Positions 40,552 to 50,805 of a DNA stretch of 64,000 nt are shown one piece after another; the first letter of the stretch is position 1; each line of letters opens with the position of its first letter. This stretch comes from Parvibaculum sp039680535. Its GTDB lineage: Bacteria; Pseudomonadota; Alphaproteobacteria; Parvibaculales; Parvibaculaceae. The notes under the pieces were generated by a model. It was not told the origin of the DNA and searched no databases. It saw only the letters and a program-made list of their open reading frames with translations. Location: contig NZ_JBDKSS010000034.1 of NCBI RefSeq assembly GCF_039680535.1, forward strand, positions 1 to 64,000, in the 5' to 3' direction. Both the position numbers and the translations under genes were made by a program.

Positions 40552-41235
40552 ATGGTTAAGACATCAAGTCTGGCGGAGCCCCTTTCCGCCTCAGCAGTCG
40601 AATGGCGCGTCTCCGATGCGCCGGTTCCCTATGACGTCGCAGTGGCCGAAATGGAGGCGCGCGCCGCCGCCATTGCCGAAGGCAAGGCGCGCGAGCTCGT
40701 CTGGCTGCTCGAACATCCCGCCCTCTACACGGCGGGCACCAGCGCGGATGAAAAGGACCTCCTCGCGCCGGATCGCTTCCCTGTGTTCAAGACCGGGCGC
40801 GGCGGGCAATACACCTATCATGGCCCCGGGCAGCGCGTGGCCTATGTGATGCTCGATCTGAAGCGTCGCAAACCCGATGTGCGCGCCTATGTCCACGATC
40901 TCGAACGCTGGATCATCGCCACGCTGGCGCGCTTCAACGTCGTTGGCGAAGTGCGCGAGGATCGCGTCGGTGTCTGGGTGCGCCGTCCGGACAAGGGGCT
41001 TGGCCGCGAAGACAAGATTGCCGCCATCGGCGTGCGCCTCCGCAAATGGGTGAGCTTCCACGGCATCAGCATCAACGTGGACCCGGCGCTGGAACATTTC
41101 TCCGGCATCGTCCCGTGCGGCATCTCGCAACATGGCGTGACGAGCCTCGCCGATCTCGGCCATCTGGTCAGCATGGAAGAAGTCGACATGGCGCTGAAGG
41201 CGAGCTTCGAGGACGTGTTCGGTCCGGCGCACTAA
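40552..41235 (+). CDS. lipB: Octanoyltransferase LipB
   Basis: A 227-residue enzyme moving octanoyl from ACP to lipoyl domains in lipoate synthesis. The signature RGGQYTYHGPGQ lies at 83-94, the conserved lysine is in KIAAIG (K155) and the catalytic Cys189 in FSGIVPCGI. The ATG at 40552 gives a slightly extended N-terminus compared with E. coli LipB. It is a single gene divergent from the FliN-like gene. Its stop overlaps the convergent membrane-protein gene by 4 bp (CTAA). LipA is not in the window. Confidence 0.96.
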   Translation: MVKTSSLAEPLSASAVEWRVSDAPVPYDVAVAEMEARAAAIAEGKARELVWLLEHPALYTAGTSADEKDLLAPDRFPVFKTGRGGQYTYHGPGQRVAYVMLDLKRRKPDVRAYVHDLERWIIATLARFNVVGEVREDRVGVWVRRPDKGLGREDKIAAIGVRLRKWVSFHGISINVDPALEHFSGIVPCGISQHGVTSLADLGHLVSMEEVDMALKASFEDVFGPAH

Positions 41236-42257
41236 TCGAACCGGACTGCCAGCACGAGCGCGCCAACGCCGAATATCACTGCCGCCAGCCAGACAAATCC
41301 GCCGAGCGCCGGGAGCGATATTCCGATCCAGAGAAGGAGCGTCGCGACAAAGATGCCGCCGATCACGCGCACGGTTCTGTCATAGGTCGTCCCGATGCGC
41401 CCCGCGACGAGTTCGCCAATCACCATGATGGAGATGACAAGCCCGATCACCATGCCGAGCGGCCAAAGCAGAATGACGATGAAGGCGAGCGGTAATCCGA
41501 TAATCGTCACGGCCGACAGGACGGCGAGTATTGGTGTACCGATCAGCCAGACGAGGCCGACGAGAAAGGCGAAGGCCGACTGCGCAGCAGCTGCCTCGCT
41601 GAGACGCGCCGCCCCTGCGGGTGCAGCAAGCGCGACGATGCCCGCCAGCAGGCCGAAGAAGACCGCCCCCGGCCAGGAGAGCCTGTAGCCCGGTGTCGGC
41701 CAGCGGTCGGTCCAGCTTCTCTCCGTATACTGTCCATATGGTTCCGGCGCGCCATAATGAGGTTCGCGCGGCCTTGTCGCCTCATCCCAGACCTTCGAAC
41801 GCATGGCGCCCTTGATCCGCGCCCCGGAATCGACTTCGGCCGGACCGGCGGAGAAATAATTCACATCGCCTTCGACCCAGGCATCGGGACCGAAGACAAC
41901 ATGAACGCCATAGAACGTAACATCGCCCTTCACATGGCCGTTGATGAGCGCGTCCTGCGCGCGGATGGAAAGATCGCCGTTGATGTCGCCTTCCGTCGCG
42001 ACACGTCGCCCCGCGATCCAGACATCGCCGCCGACCTTCACGTCGCGCGAAATCGAGACGGTCTCGCCGGTAATGGTCAGCGCGCCCTCGACATTGCTGT
42101 CGACCGTGACGTCGCGCCCCGCGAGATAGACCGTGTCGCCGCTGCTCCACTCCACCGAAGCCGGGGTCGTGCCCTTGGCGACCGCGGCTCCAGCGGGCGC
42201 AATCAGCAGAAGCGCCCCCAACAGGGCCATGATAGCGGCTGCAAATCCGGTGCGCAT
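41232..42257 (-). CDS. Membrane protein with bactofilin-like beta-helix domain
   Basis: A 341-residue protein with a signal peptide (about 1-27), a region of about 120 residues of short beta-helix-like repeats (GDTVYLAGRDVTV, GALTITGETVSI, GGDVWIAGRRV, GDLSIRAQDALI, GHVKGDVTFYG, GDVNYFSAG), then a linker and about five hydrophobic helices to the C-terminus. The repeats resemble the polymer-forming bactofilin fold, but bactofilins are usually cytoplasmic and lack a signal peptide. A periplasmic bactofilin-like domain on a membrane base is the best description; function unknown. The stop overlaps lipB by 4 bp. Confidence 0.75.
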   Translation of the reverse strand: MRTGFAAAIMALLGALLLIAPAGAAVAKGTTPASVEWSSGDTVYLAGRDVTVDSNVEGALTITGETVSISRDVKVGGDVWIAGRRVATEGDINGDLSIRAQDALINGHVKGDVTFYGVHVVFGPDAWVEGDVNYFSAGPAEVDSGARIKGAMRSKVWDEATRPREPHYGAPEPYGQYTERSWTDRWPTPGYRLSWPGAVFFGLLAGIVALAAPAGAARLSEAAAAQSAFAFLVGLVWLIGTPILAVLSAVTIIGLPLAFIVILLWPLGMVIGLVISIMVIGELVAGRIGTTYDRTVRVIGGIFVATLLLWIGISLPALGGFVWLAAVIFGVGALVLAVRFD

Positions 42258-42325
42258 GAAGCCCTCCTTCTTCGGAGCCCAAGGCTCGCGTCATTGCGCC
42301 AGAGTGTCAACCGCAAGCGCGGCCC

Positions 42326-42357
42326 ATAAACAAACACCCCGGCGCAAGGCCGGGGTG
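42326..42357 (-). terminator. Intrinsic terminator of pccA
   Basis: CACCCCGGC (42335-42343) pairs perfectly with GCCGGGGTG (42349-42357) around GCAAG. On the minus strand it is followed by TTTGTTTATG, 27 bp past the pccA stop. Confidence 0.88.
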
Positions 42358-42383
42358 CAGGTATTCGACTATGCGTCCGCGTC

Positions 42384-44411
42384 TTATTTCGACTCGAACT
42401 CAAACTCCATGATGACGGCATCGACCGCCAGGCTGTCGCCCGGCTTCGCCTCGATGGCGGCAATCGTGCAGTCCTTCTCGGCGCGGAGGATGTTTTCCAT
42501 CTTCATCGCTTCGACGATGGCGAGAGGTTCACCCGCCTTCACTTCCTGGCCGACTTCCACCGCGATGGACTTCACGAGGCCGGGCATGGGGCACAGCAGA
42601 TATTTCGACGTATCCGCGGCAACCTTTTCCGGCATCAGCAGGTTCAGGCGATGGCCGAGCTGCGTGCGCACCACGGCCGCAACCGTCGCGCCGCGATAGC
42701 GCAGGCGGTAACCCTGCTTCGCGCGGTCGATCTGCACGGCTATGTCCTCGCCGTTCACCGTGCCGACGAAGACCGACTGTCCCGGCGTCCATTCGCTGTC
42801 CACGACGAAGGTCTGGACGTCGCTGTCGTCGAGACCGGAAAGCGTGATCTCAAGACCGTCTTCGACGAAATCGGCCTTCGCCTTCTGGTGCCACGTGTCG
42901 AGGCTAACCACCCAATCCTCGGGCAGCTTGCGCGGACGGCCCGAGAGCTGGCCGCTGATCTGCACGGCGCGGGCGACATGAAGCTCGTTCATGTAGACCG
43001 CGATGGCTGCGAGCTTGCGGCGGCGTTCGTCGCCCAGTTCGACGCCATGGAAACCTTCCGGATATTCCTCGGCAATAAAGCCCGTCGTGATGTTGCCCGA
43101 CCGGAAGCGCGGATGCTCCATGATCGCGCCGAGGAACGGAATGTTGTGCTGGATACCGTCGATGCGGAACTCGTCCAGCGCGATGGACATGTAGTCGATG
43201 GCGCTGGCGCGGTCTGGACCATGCGTGCAGAGCTTGGCGATCATCGGATCGTAATAGATCGAGATTTCGCCGCCTTCATAGACGCCGGTATCGTTGCGGA
43301 TGGTAAGGCCGTTCTCGGTGCCTTCCGCCGGCGGCTGGTAGCGCACGAGACGTCCGGTCGAAGGCAGGAAGTTGCGATAGGGATCTTCCGCATAGATGCG
43401 GCTTTCCATCGCCCAGCCGTTGATCTTCACATCGGCCTGCGTGATCGAGAGCTTCTCGCCCGCGGCGACGCGGATCATCTGCTCCACGAGGTCGATGCCG
43501 GTGATGAGCTCGGTCACCGGATGCTCGACCTGAAGGCGCGTGTTCATTTCGAGGAAGTAGAAATTGCGGTCCTTGTCGACGATGAACTCGACGGTGCCCG
43601 CGCTCTCGTAATCCACGGCCTTGGCGAGCGCGACGGCCTGCTCGCCCATCGCCTTGCGTGTGTTTTCATCAAGGAAGGGCGACGGCGCTTCTTCGATGAC
43701 CTTCTGGTTGCGGCGCTGGATCGAGCATTCGCGCTCGTTCACATAGATGACGTTGCCATGCTTGTCGCCGAGCACCTGGATTTCGATGTGGCGCGGCTGC
43801 GTGACGAACTTCTCGATGAAAACGCGGTCGTCGCCGAAGCTCGACTTGGCTTCCGACATCGAAGCAGCGAAGCCTTCGGCCACTTCCTTCTCGGACCATG
43901 CGATGCGCATGCCCTTGCCGCCGCCGCCTGCCGACGCCTTGATCATGACCGGATAGCCGATCTCATTGGCGATCTTCACGGCTTCGGTGGAATCGGCGAT
44001 CACACCGAGATAACCCGGAACGGTCGAGACCTTCGCCGCATTGGCGAATTTCTTCGACTCGATCTTGTCGCCCATGACCTCGACGGCCTTGACGTTCGGA
44101 CCGATGAAGGCGATCCCCGCCTCCTTCAGCGCGATGGCGAACTTCGAGTTCTCGGAGAGGAAGCCGTATCCCGGATGAACCGCTTCGGCACCCGTCTTCT
44201 TGCAGGCGTCGATGATCTTTTCGATGATCAGATAGGACTGGGCGGCTGCGGGCGCGCCGATATGAACGGCTTCATCCGCCATCTCGACATGCAGCGCGTC
44301 CTTGTCGGCGTCCGAATAGACGGCGACCGTCTTGATGCCCATCTTGCGCGCCGTCTTGATGACGCGGCAGGCAATCTCGCCTCGGTTGGCGATCAGGATT
44401 TTCTTGAACAT
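42384..44411 (-). CDS. pccA: Propionyl-CoA carboxylase alpha (biotin) subunit
   Basis: A 675-residue biotin carboxylase and BCCP subunit. MFKKILIANRGEIACRVI opens the ATP-grasp domain, with ASAGGGGKGMR and EMNTRLQVEHPVTE. The central BT domain is followed by the biotinyl lysine in IVEAMKMENIL. It pairs with pccB 10 bp upstream and generates methylmalonyl-CoA. Length and the middle domain distinguish it from the mccA of this window, with which it shares the same fold. It ends at an intrinsic terminator. Confidence 0.95.
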   Translation of the reverse strand: MFKKILIANRGEIACRVIKTARKMGIKTVAVYSDADKDALHVEMADEAVHIGAPAAAQSYLIIEKIIDACKKTGAEAVHPGYGFLSENSKFAIALKEAGIAFIGPNVKAVEVMGDKIESKKFANAAKVSTVPGYLGVIADSTEAVKIANEIGYPVMIKASAGGGGKGMRIAWSEKEVAEGFAASMSEAKSSFGDDRVFIEKFVTQPRHIEIQVLGDKHGNVIYVNERECSIQRRNQKVIEEAPSPFLDENTRKAMGEQAVALAKAVDYESAGTVEFIVDKDRNFYFLEMNTRLQVEHPVTELITGIDLVEQMIRVAAGEKLSITQADVKINGWAMESRIYAEDPYRNFLPSTGRLVRYQPPAEGTENGLTIRNDTGVYEGGEISIYYDPMIAKLCTHGPDRASAIDYMSIALDEFRIDGIQHNIPFLGAIMEHPRFRSGNITTGFIAEEYPEGFHGVELGDERRRKLAAIAVYMNELHVARAVQISGQLSGRPRKLPEDWVVSLDTWHQKAKADFVEDGLEITLSGLDDSDVQTFVVDSEWTPGQSVFVGTVNGEDIAVQIDRAKQGYRLRYRGATVAAVVRTQLGHRLNLLMPEKVAADTSKYLLCPMPGLVKSIAVEVGQEVKAGEPLAIVEAMKMENILRAEKDCTIAAIEAKPGDSLAVDAVIMEFEFESK

Positions 44412-44421
44412 GTGATCGCCC

Positions 44422-45954
<1,533 letters not shown>

Positions 45955-46135
45955 TCCGACCCCTGAGACCTTGGGCCGGGACGATCCGGCCGGGCGTTTT
46001 CGAGATGGTGGATGACCGGCGCACGGGGCTCGAAACGGCCGCCGCCCGGCATCTTGCGAGGGCCTTGAATAGCACCCAAATCGAACGTTTGCCAATGGCT
46101 TGGCGGGCGTTTTGGAGCCCCGGTTTTACGTAGCG

Positions 46136-46948
46136 TCAGACGGAGGTCTGGCCCAGAAGCTCCAAAAAACGTGCCGTGTCCGCCAGTTCTTCGCGCCTTG
46201 TGGCGAGTCGAAGCGCCTCGTCTTCGTCCTCGCCGCAGAGTTCCGCCTGCCAGGTTTCGTCCACGTGAGAGGCGTCGAAAGCCTGCCCGACATCGAGCCT
46301 GCCCTTCAGAAGCGCGAGCCCGATAATGGCCGAGCCGGTCAGCGTCGTGGCGTTGTGGAGCGCCGCCAGCGAGAAGGAGCCGATCCCGGTCAGGGCGGAG
46401 CGGAGCGCGGCGAGCGCGTCCTCGTCCTGGGCGATATGGGTGAGCCCTTCCGTCACGCGCAGCCGGGCGCCGAAGGTTTCCGCCGCCCAGTCCACCAAAG
46501 GCTGCCAATAGGCAATATGGCGGCGGGCAAGTTCCGCCGGATTGTCCGCCCGGTAGCAGATGAGGTCGGTGCCGGCGAAGGCCATGATGTCGGCGATCAC
46601 CTCATCCCGGCGCGGTTCGACCCGATCGATCGCCGTATTGGCGAGCTTGGTCAACCACATGGTGCGGGGGTCGATCTTCTCGCCCTGGCCCTCCCACTCG
46701 CCGGCCATGGCTTCCGCCAGTGCCAGCGTCGGAACCTTGAGTGGCGACCTGGCGGGCGTCTTCACGGCCCGCCCGTCGAGCAGCACCGTGAAGCCATCAT
46801 CCAACGGCGCCGCCTTGGCTTCCTTGTAGAAGCGCTTGGGCAGCGGGCGGAAAGTATTGCGCCCCGGATGCTCGACCTGTTCGTCGAGCGCCCGGTTGCG
46901 CCCCAGCTCCGAGAAGAGCGGGCCAAAGATGGAATCGTCGTCACTCAT
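46136..46948 (-). CDS. ATP12 family F1-ATPase assembly chaperone
   Basis: A 270-residue protein of the ATP12 family, which assists assembly of the alpha subunit of F1-ATP synthase. Landmarks are KRFYKEAKAAPLDDGFTVLLDGRAVKTPARSPLKVPT, WEGQGEKIDPRTMWLTKLANTAID, MAFAGTDLICYRAD and LHNATTLTGSAIIGLALLKG. The family is shared by Alphaproteobacteria and mitochondria. It is the last gene of the degQ-to-atp12 minus-strand run, 20 bp after asmA. No signal peptide, as expected. Confidence 0.93.
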   Translation of the reverse strand: MSDDDSIFGPLFSELGRNRALDEQVEHPGRNTFRPLPKRFYKEAKAAPLDDGFTVLLDGRAVKTPARSPLKVPTLALAEAMAGEWEGQGEKIDPRTMWLTKLANTAIDRVEPRRDEVIADIMAFAGTDLICYRADNPAELARRHIAYWQPLVDWAAETFGARLRVTEGLTHIAQDEDALAALRSALTGIGSFSLAALHNATTLTGSAIIGLALLKGRLDVGQAFDASHVDETWQAELCGEDEDEALRLATRREELADTARFLELLGQTSV

Positions 46949-46968
46949 ATTCGTTACTTCGCTATCGC

Positions 46969-48747
46969 TTACTTGCCGAAGAGGCCGCCAATGCCCTCTC
47001 CGATGCCTTTGACCGCGCCGCCGACGCCCTCGGCCGCACCGCCGACCGCGCTGCCGACGCCCTTCACCGTGCCGCCTACGCCACCAGAGTCCTGAGCCGC
47101 CGCGGCAGCAAGCTTCGCGCAGCCGCCGGAACCCGCAGCGCCTTCATTTCCGCTGCTCATGAGCGGCAGGAGCGCGCCAACGCCACCGGTCAGCGCCACG
47201 CCGCCGACTGCCGTCGCCACACCCATGGCGGCGCCCGCCTTGTCGAGACCGGCCGAAGGCGCCGAAAGCGAACCCGATACGCGGATCGGGAAGGCGAGGC
47301 TCACGAGGCTCGGGTTCTTCGGTTTCGGCTTGAGCAGAAGGTCGATCTGCTCCGTACCCAGATTGATGGTGCCGCCGCCCGTGGTGATGAGGCTGTCGGT
47401 TTCGACCGCCAGCGCCCTGGATGTGCCGACGCCGCCCTGGAAGCTGAAGGCGCTCAAGGCGCATACGAGCTTGGCCTTATCGGTATTCGCACCGCTCGGA
47501 ATGAGCGCCGTCGCCAGATCGCCGGAAACCGTTGCGAACATCTTGGAATTGACCGTGCCCTCGCCCGTCGCAAGGTTGGTCATGCCGTTGAGGCTCGCCG
47601 CAATGTCATGCAGCGACTTGCCGCGTCCATTGAGCTTCGCCGCGATGTCGGCCTTGACGGAAAGAAGGTCCGTCACGTCGAGGTCCTTGAAGAGCTGGCC
47701 GAGGTCGAGCGAGGTCGTGCGCGCATCGAGCGACACCGCGCGCGAGCCGCCATTGGCGGTCACGGCGGCGTTGATCGGTACGCCACGGTAAGCCGCGCTG
47801 AGCGGCGCATTAAGCTGCCCGTCCCTGAGCTTCACCGGCAGCTTCACATTGGTGAGTTCGACCTTGCCGAAGACAAGCGAGGCAATGCTGACCGTCACAT
47901 CCGCATCGGCGGCACTGAGTTGGTCGAGCGGAAGCGGGTCACGGCTGAAGACAGGTCCGCCCTTCGTCTTGCTGCCGCCGTCACCTTTGGTAAATGGGGT
48001 GAGATCGAATTTCGGGCTCGCCAGAGCGCCGCTGATGCTGGGCTTCGCGCCGCCAAGCGCCAGCGTGAGGTCGCCCTTCGCGCTGGTTCCGGCCACCGTC
48101 ACCGAAGCATCCTTCAGCGAAATGTCGCCCGCCGACTGAAACACATCGGAGTCGAAGGCAATGGTCGAGCCATTGACGTCGCCCTCGATCGTCGCATGAA
48201 TGCCGCCGGCCTTCTGCGCGATGCTGACCTTCTGGAAGTCGGCCGTCGTCACCTTCTTCGTCTTGCCGTCGCGATAGGTGATCTTGAGGTTCGAGATGGC
48301 GACATTGGGCACACCCGCCAGCGCCGGGCCACCGCCCGCCTTGGGCGCGGCCTCTGCCGGCGCCGCGCCAAACTCCCAGTTGCCCTTACCGGTCTTGTCC
48401 GTTTCGACATAGATGTCGGCGCCGTCGAGTTCGACGGATTTCAGCGCCACCTGCCCCTTGAGCAGTGGCAGCACGTCGATCTTCAGGGCCAGCCGGTCCG
48501 CCTTCACCATCTCCGGCCGCGAGCCCCAATCTGCATTGGCGAAGCTCACCTTCTCCGCGATCAGCTCAGGTTGCAGCGAAATGCCGATATGCAGGCGCCC
48601 GTCGATCTTGAGGGCGCGGCCTGTCGCCTTTTGCGCGGCTGCCTCGATCTGCGGCGAGAAGCGCCCGAGATCGACGAAGCTCAGGCCGACAACACCGACG
48701 ACCAGAACAATGATGACAAGAAGAAGCAACCGGCCGATGAATCTCAT
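46969..48747 (-). CDS. AsmA family protein
   Basis: A 592-residue protein with an N-terminal membrane anchor (about 1-25, LLLLVIIVLVVGVVGLSF) and a long beta-rich periplasmic region. AsmA landmarks are GRALKIDGRLHIGISLQPELIAEKVSFANADWGSRPEMVKADRLALKIDVLPLLKGQVALKSVELDGADIYVETDKTGKGNW-like. AsmA-type proteins are now linked to lipid transport between membranes. The final 60 residues are low-complexity Gly/Ala/Val repeats (GGVGGTVKGVGSAVGG...), probably flexible. It overlaps the HAD gene stop by 4 bp, and ATP12 follows 20 bp later. Confidence 0.9.
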   Translation of the reverse strand: MRFIGRLLLLVIIVLVVGVVGLSFVDLGRFSPQIEAAAQKATGRALKIDGRLHIGISLQPELIAEKVSFANADWGSRPEMVKADRLALKIDVLPLLKGQVALKSVELDGADIYVETDKTGKGNWEFGAAPAEAAPKAGGGPALAGVPNVAISNLKITYRDGKTKKVTTADFQKVSIAQKAGGIHATIEGDVNGSTIAFDSDVFQSAGDISLKDASVTVAGTSAKGDLTLALGGAKPSISGALASPKFDLTPFTKGDGGSKTKGGPVFSRDPLPLDQLSAADADVTVSIASLVFGKVELTNVKLPVKLRDGQLNAPLSAAYRGVPINAAVTANGGSRAVSLDARTTSLDLGQLFKDLDVTDLLSVKADIAAKLNGRGKSLHDIAASLNGMTNLATGEGTVNSKMFATVSGDLATALIPSGANTDKAKLVCALSAFSFQGGVGTSRALAVETDSLITTGGGTINLGTEQIDLLLKPKPKNPSLVSLAFPIRVSGSLSAPSAGLDKAGAAMGVATAVGGVALTGGVGALLPLMSSGNEGAAGSGGCAKLAAAAAQDSGGVGGTVKGVGSAVGGAAEGVGGAVKGIGEGIGGLFGK

Positions 48748-49439
48748 TTAACTGGCTCCCCGAATATTGGCACCGTCCAGATCGTCTCCAGCGCGGGATG
48801 AAGCTCCGCAAAATCCGAAAGGATTACGGAAGCTCCCGCCTGCGCCAGAACGTCCGTGTCATGATAGCCCCAATCGACGCCGAACGCATGCGTTCCTGCG
48901 GCGCGGGCCATATGAATATCGTATGACGTATCCCCCACCAGAACGGTATTGCGGGGGTCCGCACCCGCCTCCGCCATGGCGCGCTCCATCATCATGGGAT
49001 GAGGCTTCGAGGGCGCATCGTCCGCCGTCTGAAGGGTGACAAAAAAGCGGGCGAGATCATGCTGTTCGAGCGCGAGCCGAAGCCCCTTCTGCGACTTGCC
49101 CGTGGCAATCCCTAGAAGAATATCATCCCGTTCAGCCAGACGCTCGATCGCCTCGCGGGCGCCGGGAAAAAGCGGCTCTGCGAGCTCGGGCCGCGCGCGC
49201 AGATGATGGAAGGCATCCTTGTAGCCCTCGGTCACGGCCTTGCGAAGCACCGGGTCCGTCTCCGGCAGAAGCGCCGCCAGCGCCTCGTCGAGCGACAGGC
49301 CGACAATGGACAAAACCTCCTCGCGCGGAAGCGGCTTGAGCCCATGCGCTTCAAAGGCATGGTTCATCGCTGCCACGATCATGTGCTGGCTATCGATCAG
49401 CGTGCCGTCGCAATCGAAAACGACGAGCCGCGTGCTCAT
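48744..49439 (-). CDS. HAD-IA phosphatase, phosphoglycolate phosphatase-like
   Basis: A 231-residue HAD-superfamily IA phosphatase. Motif I is VFDCDGTLIDS, motif II in GIATGKSQKG, motif III in SKPHPMMMERAM, motif IV in VLVGDTSYDIHMARAAG. The cap is a small four-helix domain. The layout is that of Gph or beta-phosphoglucomutase-like proteins, but the substrate is not decided. The start overlaps the rluC-like stop (ATGA) and its stop overlaps asmA, so it is tightly coupled on both sides. Confidence 0.92.
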   Translation of the reverse strand: MSTRLVVFDCDGTLIDSQHMIVAAMNHAFEAHGLKPLPREEVLSIVGLSLDEALAALLPETDPVLRKAVTEGYKDAFHHLRARPELAEPLFPGAREAIERLAERDDILLGIATGKSQKGLRLALEQHDLARFFVTLQTADDAPSKPHPMMMERAMAEAGADPRNTVLVGDTSYDIHMARAAGTHAFGVDWGYHDTDVLAQAGASVILSDFAELHPALETIWTVPIFGEPVK

Positions 49440-50428
49440 GGCTCCAGCCCGTCAAAGGCGTGCTTCGCGTCGCGCTCCTCGAAGGCAAGCAGCTCCCATG
49501 TCTTCTTCATGTGAGGCGGCAGTTCCGCCTCCACAAAAAGGCGCTTGCCGCCATCGGGATGCGCGATGTCGAGCGAACGCGCATGAAGGTGAAGCTGGCG
49601 CGGAATTTCGCCACCCGGATGCGCATCGACACCGCCATATTTCCCGTCGCCGACAATGGGCGTTCCCATGGCGGCGGCATGAGCGCGGATCTGGTGCGTG
49701 CGCCCCGTCATCGGCATGAAGGCCACCCAGGCGAATTTCTGCGCCACCGTCGTTACCACCGAATAATGCGTGACGGCATTCTTCGCGTCCTCGTCGCCCT
49801 TCTCGGCGGCGAAAACGCGTTCGGCACGCGGCCCGCCCTGCTTCGCCAACGCAAGGTTGATCGTGCCCTGACGCGGGCTCGGCACGCCGACGACGAGCGC
49901 CCAGTAAATCTTCTGCGCGTCCTTCTGCTGAAAGGCGCGGGCAAGAGCCGTGGCCGCGCGGACATTCCGCGCCAGCACGATAACGCCCGAGGTGTCGCGG
50001 TCGAGGCGGTGAACGAGGCGCGGACGCTCCTTCGCCTCGAACATCAGCGCGTCAAGCATTCCATCGAGATGCCGCTCTGTCTTGGTGCCACCTTGCACGG
50101 CAAGCCCCGCCGGCTTGTTCAGCACGATCACCGACTTGTCCTTGTAGATGACGCAGGCGCGGATCATCTCCGCATCAGCCTCGCTCACCGGTTTTTCAAC
50201 CTTGGGCGCGGGTTCCAGCGCCTCGCCGAGCGGCGGCACACGGACGATCTGACCGGCAGAGAGCCGCGCATTCGACTTCGCCTTGGCGCCGTCAACACGC
50301 ACCTGCCCCGTGCGCAGCAGCTTTTCGAGACGGCCATGCGTCAGCGAAGGAAAGCGACGTTTGAACCAGCGGTCGAGGCGGATGCCATCCTCTTCCTCCG
50401 TCACGTCGAGTTGCGCGACAGCACTCAT
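49436..50428 (-). CDS. RluC/RluD-type pseudouridine synthase
   Basis: A 330-residue 23S rRNA pseudouridine synthase of the RluA family. An N-terminal S4 RNA-binding domain (RLDRWFKRRFPSLTHGRLEKLLRTGQVRVDG) precedes the catalytic domain with HRLDRDTSGVIVLAR, whose Asp is the catalytic residue, and the GRTHQIRAHAAAMG motif. The RluC/RluD distinction is not decided. ATG 50428 is chosen because it overlaps the crcB stop; the frame runs upstream to 50452. It is coupled to crcB upstream and the HAD gene downstream. Confidence 0.94.
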   Translation of the reverse strand: MSAVAQLDVTEEEDGIRLDRWFKRRFPSLTHGRLEKLLRTGQVRVDGAKAKSNARLSAGQIVRVPPLGEALEPAPKVEKPVSEADAEMIRACVIYKDKSVIVLNKPAGLAVQGGTKTERHLDGMLDALMFEAKERPRLVHRLDRDTSGVIVLARNVRAATALARAFQQKDAQKIYWALVVGVPSPRQGTINLALAKQGGPRAERVFAAEKGDEDAKNAVTHYSVVTTVAQKFAWVAFMPMTGRTHQIRAHAAAMGTPIVGDGKYGGVDAHPGGEIPRQLHLHARSLDIAHPDGGKRLFVEAELPPHMKKTWELLAFEERDAKHAFDGLEP

Positions 50429-50805
50429 GAAAACACCGCCCTTACAGTCCAAAGTCCGAGAAAAAGCGCCAGGATCGATCCGCAGACCGACCCCGCCACA
50501 TAAAGGCCAGCAAGGCCAAAATCGTTCCGCTCGATCATGTTGCCCGCATCGAGCGCGAAGGCCGAGAATGTCGTGAAGCCGCCGAGAATGCCCGTCATCA
50601 TGAAGCTGCGCATTTCCTGCGGCGCGCTGAACTTCAGCTCGAAGCTCTCGGCAACCGCCCCCATGACGAAACAGCCGAGAATGTTGACGACGAAAATGCC
50701 CCAGGGAAAGCCGGTGCCGAGCGCTTTGCTCACCTCGATATTGAAAAGATAGCGCAGCACGGAACCAATGGCGCCGCCGACGGCGACGGCGAAAATGCTG
50801 TTCAC
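50425..50805 (-). CDS. crcB: Fluoride exporter CrcB/Fluc
   Basis: A 126-residue four-helix fluoride channel. It has GGAIGSVLRYL, the NILGCFVMG segment and the signature GGFTTFSAFALD, with conserved Phe residues of the pore and TT. It forms an antiparallel dimer that exports fluoride. The start is GTG 50805, overlapping the rarA stop (GTGA), with AGGAG 6-7 nt upstream. No fluoride riboswitch is present because the gene is internal to an operon. The single-copy, homodimeric form is expected. Confidence 0.94.
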   Translation of the reverse strand: MNSIFAVAVGGAIGSVLRYLFNIEVSKALGTGFPWGIFVVNILGCFVMGAVAESFELKFSAPQEMRSFMMTGILGGFTTFSAFALDAGNMIERNDFGLAGLYVAGSVCGSILALFLGLWTVRAVFS

